This document shows, one piece after another, positions 39,282 to 48,086 of a stretch of DNA of 64,000 nt (positions within the stretch are counted from its first letter, which is position 1; each line of letters starts with the position of its first letter). This DNA comes from a virus: the IMG/VR virus record IMGVR_UViG_3300042350_002797, positions 1 to 64,000 of that record; one strand, written 5' to 3'. A program made the translations under genes and the position numbers. A model generated the notes under the pieces. The model was not told where the DNA came from. It was given only the letters and a program-made list of their open reading frames with translations, and did not search any database.

Positions 39282-42200
39282 TTAACCTAACGATGCGATT
39301 TCGCCAGTATTCTTTAAACGCAATGGAATATAAATGAATTCAATCGCCTTAACCGGTTCAATAGCAATATCGATATACAGCTCGTTACGATCAATTCTGC
39401 TTGGAGTATTATTGCTTTCATCGCAAACAACAATGTAATCATAAATTGCTCTTTGTCCTACTAATTCTAACATCAAGCTTTCAACTGCTGCCTTAATTTC
39501 ATCTCTGGTAATCTTATCATTTGGTTCAAAGATGTAAGGTTTGGCTAACGCATTTAACTGTCTACGTAGATAAACTACTAATCGAGCTACATTAATTCTG
39601 TCTAATGCACTAGTGCTTCTTGATCTAGTTTTTTGACCATAGTTAACTAATCCTGTACCTGTTAAGAAAGTTAAAGGATTAATCTTTTGTGAATACAATG
39701 TGTCACGTTGTCCGGTGTTAAGCGAAACTGAAGTGAATTCCCCTTCGCTAGTTACATAACCAACTGATGTCGCATTAGTAATGCCACCTCTACGTACACC
39801 TGCTGGTGCGAACCAAGGATAAGCCACTTGATCATTTAAAGCAATAGTTCTTAGCATCATGTGACTTGGTGGAACAACAACATTGTTTCCAAAGTTATCG
39901 CTGGTAAAGCCCCATGGGTAAAACATAGCCATATATTCGTCAAAGCTAACTGCTCCGACGTCATTATCTTCAGTTGCACCATTTTCATTGCTTGCCCAAC
40001 TTAGTAGACTCGTAGCATCTGAAGTCAATCTAGGAGGTGTGTCGCCTACTACAAATGCTGTAAGTCCTCTATCATAATTTAGAGTAATTAATTCACCGAT
40101 TAGTTCAGGATATCCTGGACAAGCGATTAAGTTAAACACCCTGCTTTCTTCGTCTCTAATTTGTTGATTACTGTTTACTAGAGCTTGAAGTGCTCTGACA
40201 ACCACTGCACGTTGGGATTTACGTCCTAAACTGGCAGTACCGTCCGCTTGATTTGGACTTTCAGTTACCCATCTGTGCGGATAGTAACTAGTCATTGCTT
40301 CATCACCGAATCTTCCATTAGTATCGGTAGTGTCAATATAGTTACGTACAAATCTCTTTACATTGAATCCGCTTCTACGTGTATTCCATAGCAGCATACC
40401 TCTTGGATACAGTGCAGGATCAGGAGCATCTGGATCTATGTATTCGCTGCCTAATAGATCCGAAATAGTTGATGCAGTGTCACTATCCTCTCCTGTTACA
40501 CTCCATCGAGCATCTGCAAATAAAATACCATCTTCACTGGTTTGATCGCTAGTATCCACTAGTACCCATTTGTTTCCTGAAGGAATAGAAGCATTGTACT
40601 TGTAGATAGTTGGGAAATTTTCTAAATCGCTAGTATCGATCCAAAGATCTCCTGTTACTAAAGCACTGGTCCCATCGCTTTGTGTTTCTGGTTTAGTAGC
40701 ACTGACAATTGGACCAGCTGCATCTGTGCCTGTATAAGGATTTCCGCCGGATCCAAATTTATATCCAACCCAGCTGGTACCATCATGAATTAAAATATCG
40801 ACTTCGTCAATTACAGAATTATACCATAGAGTTCCGTCTTCTGTTAAACTTCCTGGTGCATCTACGTTTGCAACATAAACTAGCGGATGCCATAACGTTG
40901 CAATAAAACCACCAATGTGAACACTATCGCCTGCTGGTACACTTTGTAGATTAGCAGTACCAGTACCAAAACTAGGACTACTTGGCTCGTAAACATAGGC
41001 AACAAATCCAGCTTGTGTTAGTGTACTATCAGTAACATCAACTAATCTAAAATCGCCGCCCTGTGCGTGACTGATTACAACTTTGTTCAACACATCGACT
41101 TCTGCTTCGATGTTAGCGAACCCTGCTGCGTTAATTGCTGCTGCAAGTGTTGCAGCATCTGCACTTGTACCGGCAGCAGTCCATGTTACACTAATTGATG
41201 ATAGTATATCGGATCCTGCATCAGATTCTGAAATTGTAAAAGTTTTAGAACCAGAAGTAAAAGTTCCTGTTTCAACACTTGAAGTTTTAATACTAGTAGA
41301 ACCTGTAGCTGATCTACGGAATAGTTTAAAGTTTGCTTTAGTTGGAGTAGCATCTGCTCCTAAATCTTCTGTATAGTTAGTTTGTACGTAGCAAGTTCCT
41401 GCGGCTAAATTTGCGCCGCCGCCTGCACTATCTAAACCATACAATGCTGAATGTCCGTTGGCATATAACGCTGCTGATACAATTTCCCATAAACTTGTTG
41501 CCGAATTATAACGTTTTAATTTTAAATCTGCTCCCAAATTTGGTGTTGTTGTCTTAATCCACACACTTCCGGTTGGGCGTACAGATTGACCAGCTGCTGG
41601 AGATAATTTCCAAACAGGAACTTGAGTATGTTTACTGATCTGTAGTTCAGGAGCATAGTAAGTTCCAGCAGTAATACCAATATCTGTTAAAATAGTTCCT
41701 GAAATTGATTGAATATTAATTGCATTACTTTGACTGCTGTCTTCGGGATTTAAACCTATCTCAGCATTACTTGTAATTTCTACTTTTCCGTTAGTAATTA
41801 GTGCTTTGACACCGTCCACATTAGCAGCATTAATTGCTGTTGCTAGTTGAGATACAGTAGTTCCGCTAAAAACAATATTAACTCCATTAATTCTAATCGT
41901 TCCGCTAGATAACGTAGGATTAGATTCTGTTCCTGTTAATACTGGCCAAGAAGCTGCCCAATCACCTGATCCTACTTCTACCCAAGTACCTGCACTAATA
42001 CCGTATTCTGAATTTCCTCTGCTCTTATACCATACAGTCATCGGATGAGTAGTTGCTAGAGCAGGTGTATCCGCAGTACCGTCTGCTGCTACAATAGCGT
42101 AATCGCCAATTGATCCAATACTAGCTACAGGACCACCGGTGCCTAAGTCGACTTGACTAAGTGCATTAATAATTCTTGGAACTTTATTTGTAAATTTTTG

Positions 42201-42677
42201 TCCACCGGTTACAGAAGCTGCTGCACCATTCCATTCAAAAATACCAAATTTACTTGCGGCTAAATCTAACCAATGTGTTCCATTTGCAGCATCGGCAGTT
42301 GGTTCGTCTGCTGATGCAGTTAGTGCGTCTAGATCTACATCAGCACGTACAACATATGCACGATTGCTAACGCCTAATAAGCTATAGGCCGCTTGTAAAC
42401 CATATTCATTTTGTTCTCCTGCATGTACAGGATTATTATTTGCATCGGTCTTGAATACCGGATCACCAAATGTATCCACTAAGTCTTTTTGACTTGTCAT
42501 TAGATAGACTGTGCCAGCATTTGCTTTTAAGGTTCCTGGTGCAGTTCCGGTGCCTGCGCCATTTAATTTATTCTGAGCAGAAGCCACAACAATTAAAGGA
42601 ACGGTTCCTGGTTCTGCTGGTGTGTAAAACGATTCGTCAATAACGCTGACTTCTACGCCTGGTGATGTTAATGCCAT
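39282..42677 (-). CDS. gp18: Tail sheath protein gp18, with a large insertion
   Basis: 1,131 aa from ATG at 42677 with AAGGAG upstream; the longer reading from 42725 runs through the late box. N-terminus SPGVEVSVIDES and C-terminus (VAYPWFAPAGVRRGGITNATSVGYV, then LVVYLRRQLNALAKPYIFEPND) are clear contractile sheath. T4 gp18 is 659 aa, so about 470 residues are extra, placed mostly between residues about 150 and 770. Those carry repeated surface-like motifs (SVWIKTTTPN, DLWIDTSDL, TSWVGYKFG) like those of the gp14 and gp15 tails. Contracts on infection. Confidence 0.93.
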   Translation of the reverse strand: MALTSPGVEVSVIDESFYTPAEPGTVPLIVVASAQNKLNGAGTGTAPGTLKANAGTVYLMTSQKDLVDTFGDPVFKTDANNNPVHAGEQNEYGLQAAYSLLGVSNRAYVVRADVDLDALTASADEPTADAANGTHWLDLAASKFGIFEWNGAAASVTGGQKFTNKVPRIINALSQVDLGTGGPVASIGSIGDYAIVAADGTADTPALATTHPMTVWYKSRGNSEYGISAGTWVEVGSGDWAASWPVLTGTESNPTLSSGTIRINGVNIVFSGTTVSQLATAINAANVDGVKALITNGKVEITSNAEIGLNPEDSSQSNAINIQSISGTILTDIGITAGTYYAPELQISKHTQVPVWKLSPAAGQSVRPTGSVWIKTTTPNLGADLKLKRYNSATSLWEIVSAALYANGHSALYGLDSAGGGANLAAGTCYVQTNYTEDLGADATPTKANFKLFRRSATGSTSIKTSSVETGTFTSGSKTFTISESDAGSDILSSISVTWTAAGTSADAATLAAAINAAGFANIEAEVDVLNKVVISHAQGGDFRLVDVTDSTLTQAGFVAYVYEPSSPSFGTGTANLQSVPAGDSVHIGGFIATLWHPLVYVANVDAPGSLTEDGTLWYNSVIDEVDILIHDGTSWVGYKFGSGGNPYTGTDAAGPIVSATKPETQSDGTSALVTGDLWIDTSDLENFPTIYKYNASIPSGNKWVLVDTSDQTSEDGILFADARWSVTGEDSDTASTISDLLGSEYIDPDAPDPALYPRGMLLWNTRRSGFNVKRFVRNYIDTTDTNGRFGDEAMTSYYPHRWVTESPNQADGTASLGRKSQRAVVVRALQALVNSNQQIRDEESRVFNLIACPGYPELIGELITLNYDRGLTAFVVGDTPPRLTSDATSLLSWASNENGATEDNDVGAVSFDEYMAMFYPWGFTSDNFGNNVVVPPSHMMLRTIALNDQVAYPWFAPAGVRRGGITNATSVGYVTSEGEFTSVSLNTGQRDTLYSQKINPLTFLTGTGLVNYGQKTRSRSTSALDRINVARLVVYLRRQLNALAKPYIFEPNDKITRDEIKAAVESLMLELVGQRAIYDYIVVCDESNNTPSRIDRNELYIDIAIEPVKAIEFIYIPLRLKNTGEIASLG

Positions 42678-42706
42678 CTGAATCTCCTTGGAGTTTTGTT
42701 CAGTAG

Positions 42707-42714
42707 TATTTATT
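42707..42714 (-). promoter_or_regulatory. Late promoter box for gp18
   Basis: AATAAATA on the minus strand followed by CTACTG, 29 nt before ATG at 42677 with AAGGAG in between, a normal-leader late promoter. Confidence 0.65.
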
Positions 42715-42771
42715 GTCAAAACCAAAAATTAACTGGTTATAAGTAGTAGAAAAGGGATAAAAAAGGTGTGG

Positions 42772-42779
42772 TATAAATA
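42772..42779 (+). promoter_or_regulatory. Perfect late box 5 nt before a plus-strand gene
   Basis: TATAAATA, then AAATT, then ATG at 42785. This plus-strand case has the same spacing as several minus-strand late boxes. It is divergent from the gp18 promoter. Confidence 0.75.
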
Positions 42780-42784
42780 AAATT

Positions 42785-43126
42785 ATGACCAGACCATTGT
42801 GTTTATGTGGATTCCGACCAGCAGCAATTAACTATATTAAGAATAATAAAACTTATTATAGAAAAAAATGTGAGGCATGTTTAAAGGCCGGAGGAATCGC
42901 TGCTGGAGTACCAAAATGGTACCTAAGTGGTTATAGAAAAAAACTAGTCTGTGACAAGTGTAATTTCAAAGGTAGACATTTAGAACAATTTAATGTGTTT
43001 TATATTGATGGAAATCTAAACAATGTTAAGCACACAAATTTAAAAACAGTATGTGCTAATTGTCAAAGAGTGCTACACAAAGAAGGAATCATTTGGAAAC
43101 AAGGTGATCTTCGACCTGATTTTTAA
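42785..43126 (+). CDS. HNH-like zinc protein with replaced catalytic His
   Basis: 113 aa. Zinc ligands are seen at CECLC-like pairs (C7/C9, C32/C35), CDKC (about 57-60) and CANC (about 95-98). The pattern YIDGNLNNVKHTNLKTVCANCQ strongly recalls HNH endonucleases (DGNxxNxxxxNLxxLCxxCH), but the first catalytic His position is Tyr and the last His is Gln. It may be an inactive HNH-derived DNA-binding protein. It converges on gp1 with a 38-nt overlap of the coding frames. Confidence 0.65.
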   Translation: MTRPLCLCGFRPAAINYIKNNKTYYRKKCEACLKAGGIAAGVPKWYLSGYRKKLVCDKCNFKGRHLEQFNVFYIDGNLNNVKHTNLKTVCANCQRVLHKEGIIWKQGDLRPDF

Positions 43127-43736
43127 GTTGTAAAAACAACTCATCTATAGTCCCGTTATTATCTATATCGCCATCGATGTCTTTATGTCCTACCCAACTA
43201 TATTCACTAGCATGAATTTGCGCTTGATTAAGATGCATTTTACTTAACGCCCATTTCATATTAGTCGGGCCTTGATTGTGTGAAAGTGCATATTCATACC
43301 AATCAGGATCTAATCCTCGTTTTATTCTGAATACTTTGCCTCCTGCATTTTTAATCGCAGAAATTTCGTTGGGGAAACGAACATCAGTAATTACTACATT
43401 GTCGTTGGTTTTTCTTATTTTATTTTCTAAACTAGCGATCCAGATGTCGTTATGAAATCCATTGCGGCAAACTTCAGTTCCCCAAAATTGAAGTATATAT
43501 CGAGGAGTAATTGATTTTCCTAATCGTTCGCTCCACCATATATCGGGTTGTTCTCTCCATTCTCTGCTTTCTTTAGTACGACCTTCTAGTAATGTTCTGT
43601 CCCACCCAAATACACAAGCCACAGCATCTTTTAATGTAGAAGCAAATGAGTCTCTTCTAAAACCGTGAAAATTTACAAGATAGTCTGCGGCAGTGTCTTT
43701 ACCTGAACCAATGAATCCTAAAAACCCAATAATCAT
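43089..43736 (-). CDS. gp1: Deoxynucleoside monophosphate kinase gp1
   Basis: 215 aa from ATG at 43736 with AGGAGA upstream; the longer start at 43751 is not needed. GFIGSGKDTAADYL near the N-terminus is the P-loop of the dNMP kinase family, with FHGFRRDSFASTLKD, the LID-like arginines (GRTKESREWREQPDIWW) and VITDVRFPNE. T4 gp1 is 241 aa and phosphorylates dGMP, dTMP and hydroxymethyl-dCMP for replication. Overlaps the HNH-like gene on the other strand by 38 nt. Confidence 0.92.
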   Translation of the reverse strand: MIIGFLGFIGSGKDTAADYLVNFHGFRRDSFASTLKDAVACVFGWDRTLLEGRTKESREWREQPDIWWSERLGKSITPRYILQFWGTEVCRNGFHNDIWIASLENKIRKTNDNVVITDVRFPNEISAIKNAGGKVFRIKRGLDPDWYEYALSHNQGPTNMKWALSKMHLNQAQIHASEYSWVGHKDIDGDIDNNGTIDELFLQLKNQVEDHLVSK

Positions 43737-43787
43737 AGTGTCTCCTAACACTATAATTTATTATATTTTTGTTACAATGTCAATAGA

Positions 43788-44144
43788 TTAGACGCCGTAT
43801 TTGTTTCGTTTAGGCTGAGCTACCGGACTTACAGTATTGATAGACTTTAATTCGGAACTAGGACCTTTTGCTACCAGTGTCTTTCCTGTTATTCCTTGAT
43901 TTTTGGCTGCTCTATTAACAATTTCTTCGTCAGCATCGGTGTACATCCAAACTGCTGGAACGTCTTTTGCTGGTCCTTCCTTGGGTGCAGATTTCTCAGG
44001 TTCACCGGCCATGGCAATACCCAGTCTGTACATTTGATAATACTGATCTATGCCTGTAAATTGTTTGGCATGAGGAGCTGCTTCTCTTGAGCTTTTACTT
44101 AATTTCTTTTCAGCAGCTTCGTTAATTACTTCTAATATCTTCAT
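43788..44144 (-). CDS. Small head protein with capsid-targeting-like N-terminus (118 aa)
   Basis: 118 aa beginning MKILEVINEAAEKKLSKSSREA, which resembles T4 capsid-targeting starts with hydrophobics then Glu followed by Ala. The rest includes DQYYQMYRLGIAMAGEPE, VWMYTDADEEIVNRAAKNQG and the tail NTVSPVAQPKRNKYGV. This arrangement is familiar from T4-like marine phages and has no known function. The ATG overlaps the gp13 gene end. Likely an internal or minor head protein. Confidence 0.6.
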   Translation of the reverse strand: MKILEVINEAAEKKLSKSSREAAPHAKQFTGIDQYYQMYRLGIAMAGEPEKSAPKEGPAKDVPAVWMYTDADEEIVNRAAKNQGITGKTLVAKGPSSELKSINTVSPVAQPKRNKYGV

Positions 44145-44145
44145 G

Positions 44146-44907
44146 TTAACCTATGACAAATGTATAACCTGTACCACCAGCAACTAATAATTCTAATTCT
44201 TTTTCTAATTTTTCTATTTCTTCTTTGCCTGCTGCTTTTAAATCGCCACCGTTTAGTTGTCCTGATCCGCCTGGACCAGCAATAGCGCCAAATTTGCTAC
44301 GTGCTTCACCTAACATCATTTTACAGTTTGCTAGAGTATAATCTCTAATCCATTGTTTGGCTAGGTAATCCTCCATAATTACGTAGTCAGGTCTATAATT
44401 CTGACATCTTAACATAATCACTTCGCCTTCTGTAAAGGGACGTTGTAGAATTCTTAAAGTATGAGTGGTTGGAATCCATTGAAACTCAATATAGCTACCA
44501 AAAATTCTTCCTACCATTTCTTGATAGCTGGCAAACATATAATAAGTGGCTATACCTCCTAACATGGTGCTGTTTAAAAGATAAGTGTTAGTATATGCTA
44601 AATTAAAAGGCTCAAAATTTGTGCCTGTGCCACCGCCAGTTCTAGACCCTAATGTGCGTCTAAACACACTTTGAACATTTACGATTTCCTCAGGAAGTTT
44701 ATAATCATTTTTATCTTTTTCTAAGGTCAAGAACATATAGCTTTCTTCAACACTGTTAGGGCTTCTTTGCCTAAATTTGCTCATTGTTCTTTCTAGTGCA
44801 GTTTGATAATGTATAGGATCTAATTCTACATCGACCATACCGTCGCCCAGCATGGTACGACAAAAATCATATATATTTTGCTTGATTTCTTCAGGATTAT
44901 TTGCCAT
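44146..44907 (-). CDS. gp13: Neck protein gp13
   Basis: 253 aa. A helical N-terminus (QNIYDFCRTMLGDGMVDVELDPIHYQTALERTM) and a core with SYMFLTLEKDKNDYKLPEEIVNVQSVFRR, PFNLAYTNTYL, and MEDYLAKQWIRDYTLANCKMMLGEARSKF are typical of neck gp13 of T4-like marine phages. T4 gp13 is 309 aa. It joins head and tail together with gp14, which is its divergent neighbour. Late box at 44923 with AGGAG (GGAGATTCGT). Confidence 0.8.
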   Translation of the reverse strand: MANNPEEIKQNIYDFCRTMLGDGMVDVELDPIHYQTALERTMSKFRQRSPNSVEESYMFLTLEKDKNDYKLPEEIVNVQSVFRRTLGSRTGGGTGTNFEPFNLAYTNTYLLNSTMLGGIATYYMFASYQEMVGRIFGSYIEFQWIPTTHTLRILQRPFTEGEVIMLRCQNYRPDYVIMEDYLAKQWIRDYTLANCKMMLGEARSKFGAIAGPGGSGQLNGGDLKAAGKEEIEKLEKELELLVAGGTGYTFVIG

Positions 44908-44922
44908 ACGAATCTCCAGTAG

Positions 44923-44939
44923 TATTTATTCGCTAAATA
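44923..44939. promoter_or_regulatory. Divergent late promoters between gp13 and gp14
   Basis: Minus strand: AATAAATA (44923-44930), with CTACTGGAGA after it, for gp13. Plus strand: GCTAAATA (44932-44939), 7 nt before the ATG of gp14 at 44947. Both boxes lie within a 39-nt gap. Confidence 0.65.
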
Positions 44940-44946
44940 TTATACT

Positions 44947-46254
44947 ATGCCGCGTTTATCATTATTTCGTCCTGAAAAGGGCAATGACTACAAATTTATA
45001 GATCGTCAGATTTCTGAAATGTTTCAAGTTGGTGGAACTGATGTTTATCTACACAAATATTTAGGTCCGAAGAATACCAGCGAAGCTGAAGCTACAGCAG
45101 ACCAACCTCATTATGACGTAGTGAAAGAAACAAATATTCAGGATCTGTTGTTTTTAGAAAATCGCGATAGAAAATACAGCGAAGATATCTATAGAATTAG
45201 AGGGCACTATCAAGTTCAGGACATTGACTTTAATTTAAGTCAGTTTGGGTTATTCTTAGATAATGATATGGTTTACATGACTGTGCATATTAACAATTTT
45301 GTAAGCACTGTCGGACGTAAGCCGTTAGCAGGTGATGTTTTTGAATTTTTACACTTAAAAGATGAATATGCATTAAACGAATTTGATACTGCTATGCCAA
45401 GATATTTTGTTATTGAAGATGTTGGTAGGGCAGCAGAAGGATTTAGTGCTACGTGGTGGCCGCACCTATATAGATTAAAATTAAAGAAAATATCCGACAG
45501 TCAACAGTATGCAGATATTTTAAACAAACCGGCTAATCAAGATGCTAATTTTGTAGGCGATTATGATAGTTCTACTACCTACCAAGTAGGTCAGATTGTA
45601 AGATACGAAGGAACACTGTACACGGTTACAGCAGAAACTACAGGTAACGTTCCTCCTAACGCTAGCTATTTTTCAGTGTACAGTGGAAATACTATCGAAA
45701 ATATTGTTAGTAATAGAGTAAAAAATTTAGAAATCAATGATGCAATTTTATCACAAGCGGAGGCAAATACTCCAAAAAGTGGTTACGAAACACAACAATT
45801 TTATACTCTAGCAATAGACACTAACACTGGACTACCTTTATTACGCACTGCTGACGAAACAGATATCGATGTTAGTCAAGAAACTAGTCATAGTCCAGAT
45901 GCTAGTGCTATTCATGCTAGACCACAAAGATCTGGTTATACTGGTTATCTATTAGGAGACGGTGTTCCTAGTAACGGCGCAGATTTTGGCCATGGTATAG
46001 CTTTTCCTACTACTGCAAGAGATGGGGACTTTTTCTTGAGAACAGATTTTTTTCCTAATAGACTGTTTAGATTCAATGGAAGCAGTTGGGTTAAAAAAGA
46101 AGATGCTGTGCGACATACATTAACTAACACTGATACTCGTTCGACACATAGGACCAGTTTTATTAATAATACTAATACTGCTGTAATAAATGACGAAGTT
46201 GTCGAAGAGCGTCAAAGTTTAAGTAAAGCATTAAAACCTAAGGCGGATTTTTAA
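44947..46254 (+). CDS. gp14: Neck protein gp14 (with C-terminal extension)
   Basis: 435 aa. The N-terminal 200 residues match the neck gp14 fold: KFIDRQISEMFQVGGTDVYLHKY, DLLFLENRDRKYSEDIYRIRGHY, VGRKPLAGDVFEFLHLKDEYALNEF, PRYFVIEDVGRAAEGFS. T4 gp14 is 256 aa. The remaining 230 residues are beta-rich and contain DGVPSNGADFGHG and FLRTDFFPNRLFRFNG, like modules in gp15 and gp18. Late box 7 nt before ATG. gp15 follows directly. Confidence 0.85.
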   Translation: MPRLSLFRPEKGNDYKFIDRQISEMFQVGGTDVYLHKYLGPKNTSEAEATADQPHYDVVKETNIQDLLFLENRDRKYSEDIYRIRGHYQVQDIDFNLSQFGLFLDNDMVYMTVHINNFVSTVGRKPLAGDVFEFLHLKDEYALNEFDTAMPRYFVIEDVGRAAEGFSATWWPHLYRLKLKKISDSQQYADILNKPANQDANFVGDYDSSTTYQVGQIVRYEGTLYTVTAETTGNVPPNASYFSVYSGNTIENIVSNRVKNLEINDAILSQAEANTPKSGYETQQFYTLAIDTNTGLPLLRTADETDIDVSQETSHSPDASAIHARPQRSGYTGYLLGDGVPSNGADFGHGIAFPTTARDGDFFLRTDFFPNRLFRFNGSSWVKKEDAVRHTLTNTDTRSTHRTSFINNTNTAVINDEVVEERQSLSKALKPKADF

Positions 46255-47655
46255 ATGCAGTTTTTCTACGATGGTCAGATAAGACGTTACTTATTACAAA
46301 TAATAAGATTATTCAGTAATTTCACAGTCAAATACAGTGACGGAACTTTAAGAAGAGTTCCAGTTTCTTATGGAGATGCTGATAGACAAGCAGCATCCGT
46401 GATTAATCAAAATAGTGAAAACACTCTGGCTAGTGCTCCTAAAATTGCTGTTTATATTACTGACTTAGATTTAGACAGAACACGTTTGGGTGATCATAGT
46501 TTTGTTAGCAAAGTACACATTAGAGAACGAGATGTCGAAAACGGAAATTATACTGGAACACAAGGAGCCAATTATACTATAGAAAGATTAATGCCTACTC
46601 CGTTCATAATGACTGTAAAAGTAGACATATGGTCTACTAGCACCGAACAAAAACTGCAACTATTAGAACAAATTTTAACTTTTTTTAATCCTAGTCTTGA
46701 GATACAAAGCACTGATAATTATTTAGATTGGACTAGTTTAACTGTAGTAGAATTAGAAGATGTGGCATTTACCAGTAGAACTGTTCCTCAAGGTACAAGT
46801 ATATCTATTGACATTGCTACTATAACTTTAAAAACTCCAATCTACTTAACACCACCAGCTAAAGTTAAAAAGTTAGGAATTGTAACAAATATTATTGCCA
46901 ACGTTTTTAATTCAGGACAAGATTTAGAACCAGGATACATAGAAGGGTTAGGCATTGATACTAATGTAGGACAACAGAGTTTAACAGGATTTTTAGGATC
47001 TGAAAAAGTTAATGCAGGCAATTTATCAGTAGTAGTTTCTGGTAATGATATAAGACTCACTAATCCTACTGCAAGCTCTGGATACATAAGTTGGACTGTT
47101 TTGTTAGACATGCATCCTGGAAAATATCAAGCAGGATTAAGTAAAGTATTTTTATATCAAGAAGACGGAACCGAAGTAGTTGGCTATATTACCATAAATC
47201 CTATAACAGGAGACGAAACGGTAATGACCGCTAACTGGGATGTAGATACTTATCCAACCAATGATGCTATACCTGGGCCTTCAAGAGCATCGGCTAGTTG
47301 GGGAACGTTTGATGCCGTAGTAGATCCGCTAAATGCTGGGCCAAATGGTTCAGGACTTTCGCCTGTCGCAGGTACTAGATATCTAATAATTGACGATATT
47401 GGGCACGTTAATAATAGCGATGGAGCAGATGCATGGAAAAATTCTGACAATTCTGATTTCGTTGCCCTGGCTAACGACATAATTGAATGGGACGGCAGCG
47501 AGTGGCACATCGTATTTTCTGCTCAAGATAATTCAGATAACTTGATTTATCAAACTAATATCTATACACTAGTACAATATAAGTGGAATGGTATTAGTTG
47601 GGTAAAGAGTTTCGAAGGCGAATACCCAAGAGGCGAATGGAGACTAGAACTATAA
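46255..47655 (+). CDS. gp15: Tail completion protein gp15 (with C-terminal extension)
   Basis: 466 aa. The first 220 residues match T4 gp15, the tail terminator: FFYDGQIRRYLLQIIRLFSNFTVKYSDG, RVPVSYGDADRQAA, and PTPFIMTVKVDIWSTSTEQKLQLLEQIL. T4 gp15 is 272 aa. About 200 extra residues at the end include YLIIDDIGHVNNSDG, IEWDGSEWHIVFSA and YKWNGISWVKSFEG, similar to the modules in gp14 and gp18. ATG follows the gp14 stop without gap. The Nudix gene overlaps its end by 19 nt. Confidence 0.85.
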   Translation: MQFFYDGQIRRYLLQIIRLFSNFTVKYSDGTLRRVPVSYGDADRQAASVINQNSENTLASAPKIAVYITDLDLDRTRLGDHSFVSKVHIRERDVENGNYTGTQGANYTIERLMPTPFIMTVKVDIWSTSTEQKLQLLEQILTFFNPSLEIQSTDNYLDWTSLTVVELEDVAFTSRTVPQGTSISIDIATITLKTPIYLTPPAKVKKLGIVTNIIANVFNSGQDLEPGYIEGLGIDTNVGQQSLTGFLGSEKVNAGNLSVVVSGNDIRLTNPTASSGYISWTVLLDMHPGKYQAGLSKVFLYQEDGTEVVGYITINPITGDETVMTANWDVDTYPTNDAIPGPSRASASWGTFDAVVDPLNAGPNGSGLSPVAGTRYLIIDDIGHVNNSDGADAWKNSDNSDFVALANDIIEWDGSEWHIVFSAQDNSDNLIYQTNIYTLVQYKWNGISWVKSFEGEYPRGEWRLEL

Positions 47656-48086
47656 AAGATTCGATTGAATGCTCGGGTGCATTTATTTTTGCAAGATCGA
47701 CTCGCAGATTTTTGTTTCTACAAAAGCGTCACGGAAAGCACAGTGATAACTGGGTGCTAGTCGGAGGCACTAACAATCAGGGAGAGACTATTTTTCAAGG
47801 TTTACAAAGAGAAATAGAAGAAGAATTAGGACATGTTCCTGATATTTTAAAAACAATACCTTTAGAAAAATTCGTAAGTAATGATAGCCTTTTCAATTTT
47901 CATACATTTTTTTGTCTAGTAGAAAATGAATTTATTCCTATTTTAAGTGACGAACATCAAGCATGGGGATGGTTTCAATTAGATTCGCCTCCTAAACCTT
48001 TACATAAGGCATTGGATCTTAGTCTTCGCAATAAAATAATTCAGACTAAGATCCAATCAATCATAGATATTTCTGACAGTCTTTAA
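47637..48086 (+). CDS. Nudix hydrolase
   Basis: 149 aa from ATG at 47637, inside the end of gp15; a longer start at 47598 would overlap it more. The Nudix box GX5EX7REUXEEXG is complete: GGTNNQGETIFQGLQREIEEELG (residues 43-65), with the two catalytic Glu pairs. Nudix enzymes cleave nucleoside diphosphates linked to another group, as in T4 NudE (ADP-ribose, ApnA), or may be sugar-nucleotide directed. Substrate cannot be told from sequence. Convergent to the fibre gene. Confidence 0.9.
   Translation: METRTIKDSIECSGAFIFARSTRRFLFLQKRHGKHSDNWVLVGGTNNQGETIFQGLQREIEEELGHVPDILKTIPLEKFVSNDSLFNFHTFFCLVENEFIPILSDEHQAWGWFQLDSPPKPLHKALDLSLRNKIIQTKIQSIIDISDSL

Noticed and set aside
42707-42719. TTGACA within the gp18 leader
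   Set aside because: No -10 box at 16-18 nt; it just overlaps the late box.
43755-43783. TTGACA before gp1 on the minus strand (43778-43783)
   Set aside because: A TATAAT lies only 12 nt away and at 17 nt the match is poor (TAAATT), so it is not listed as a promoter.
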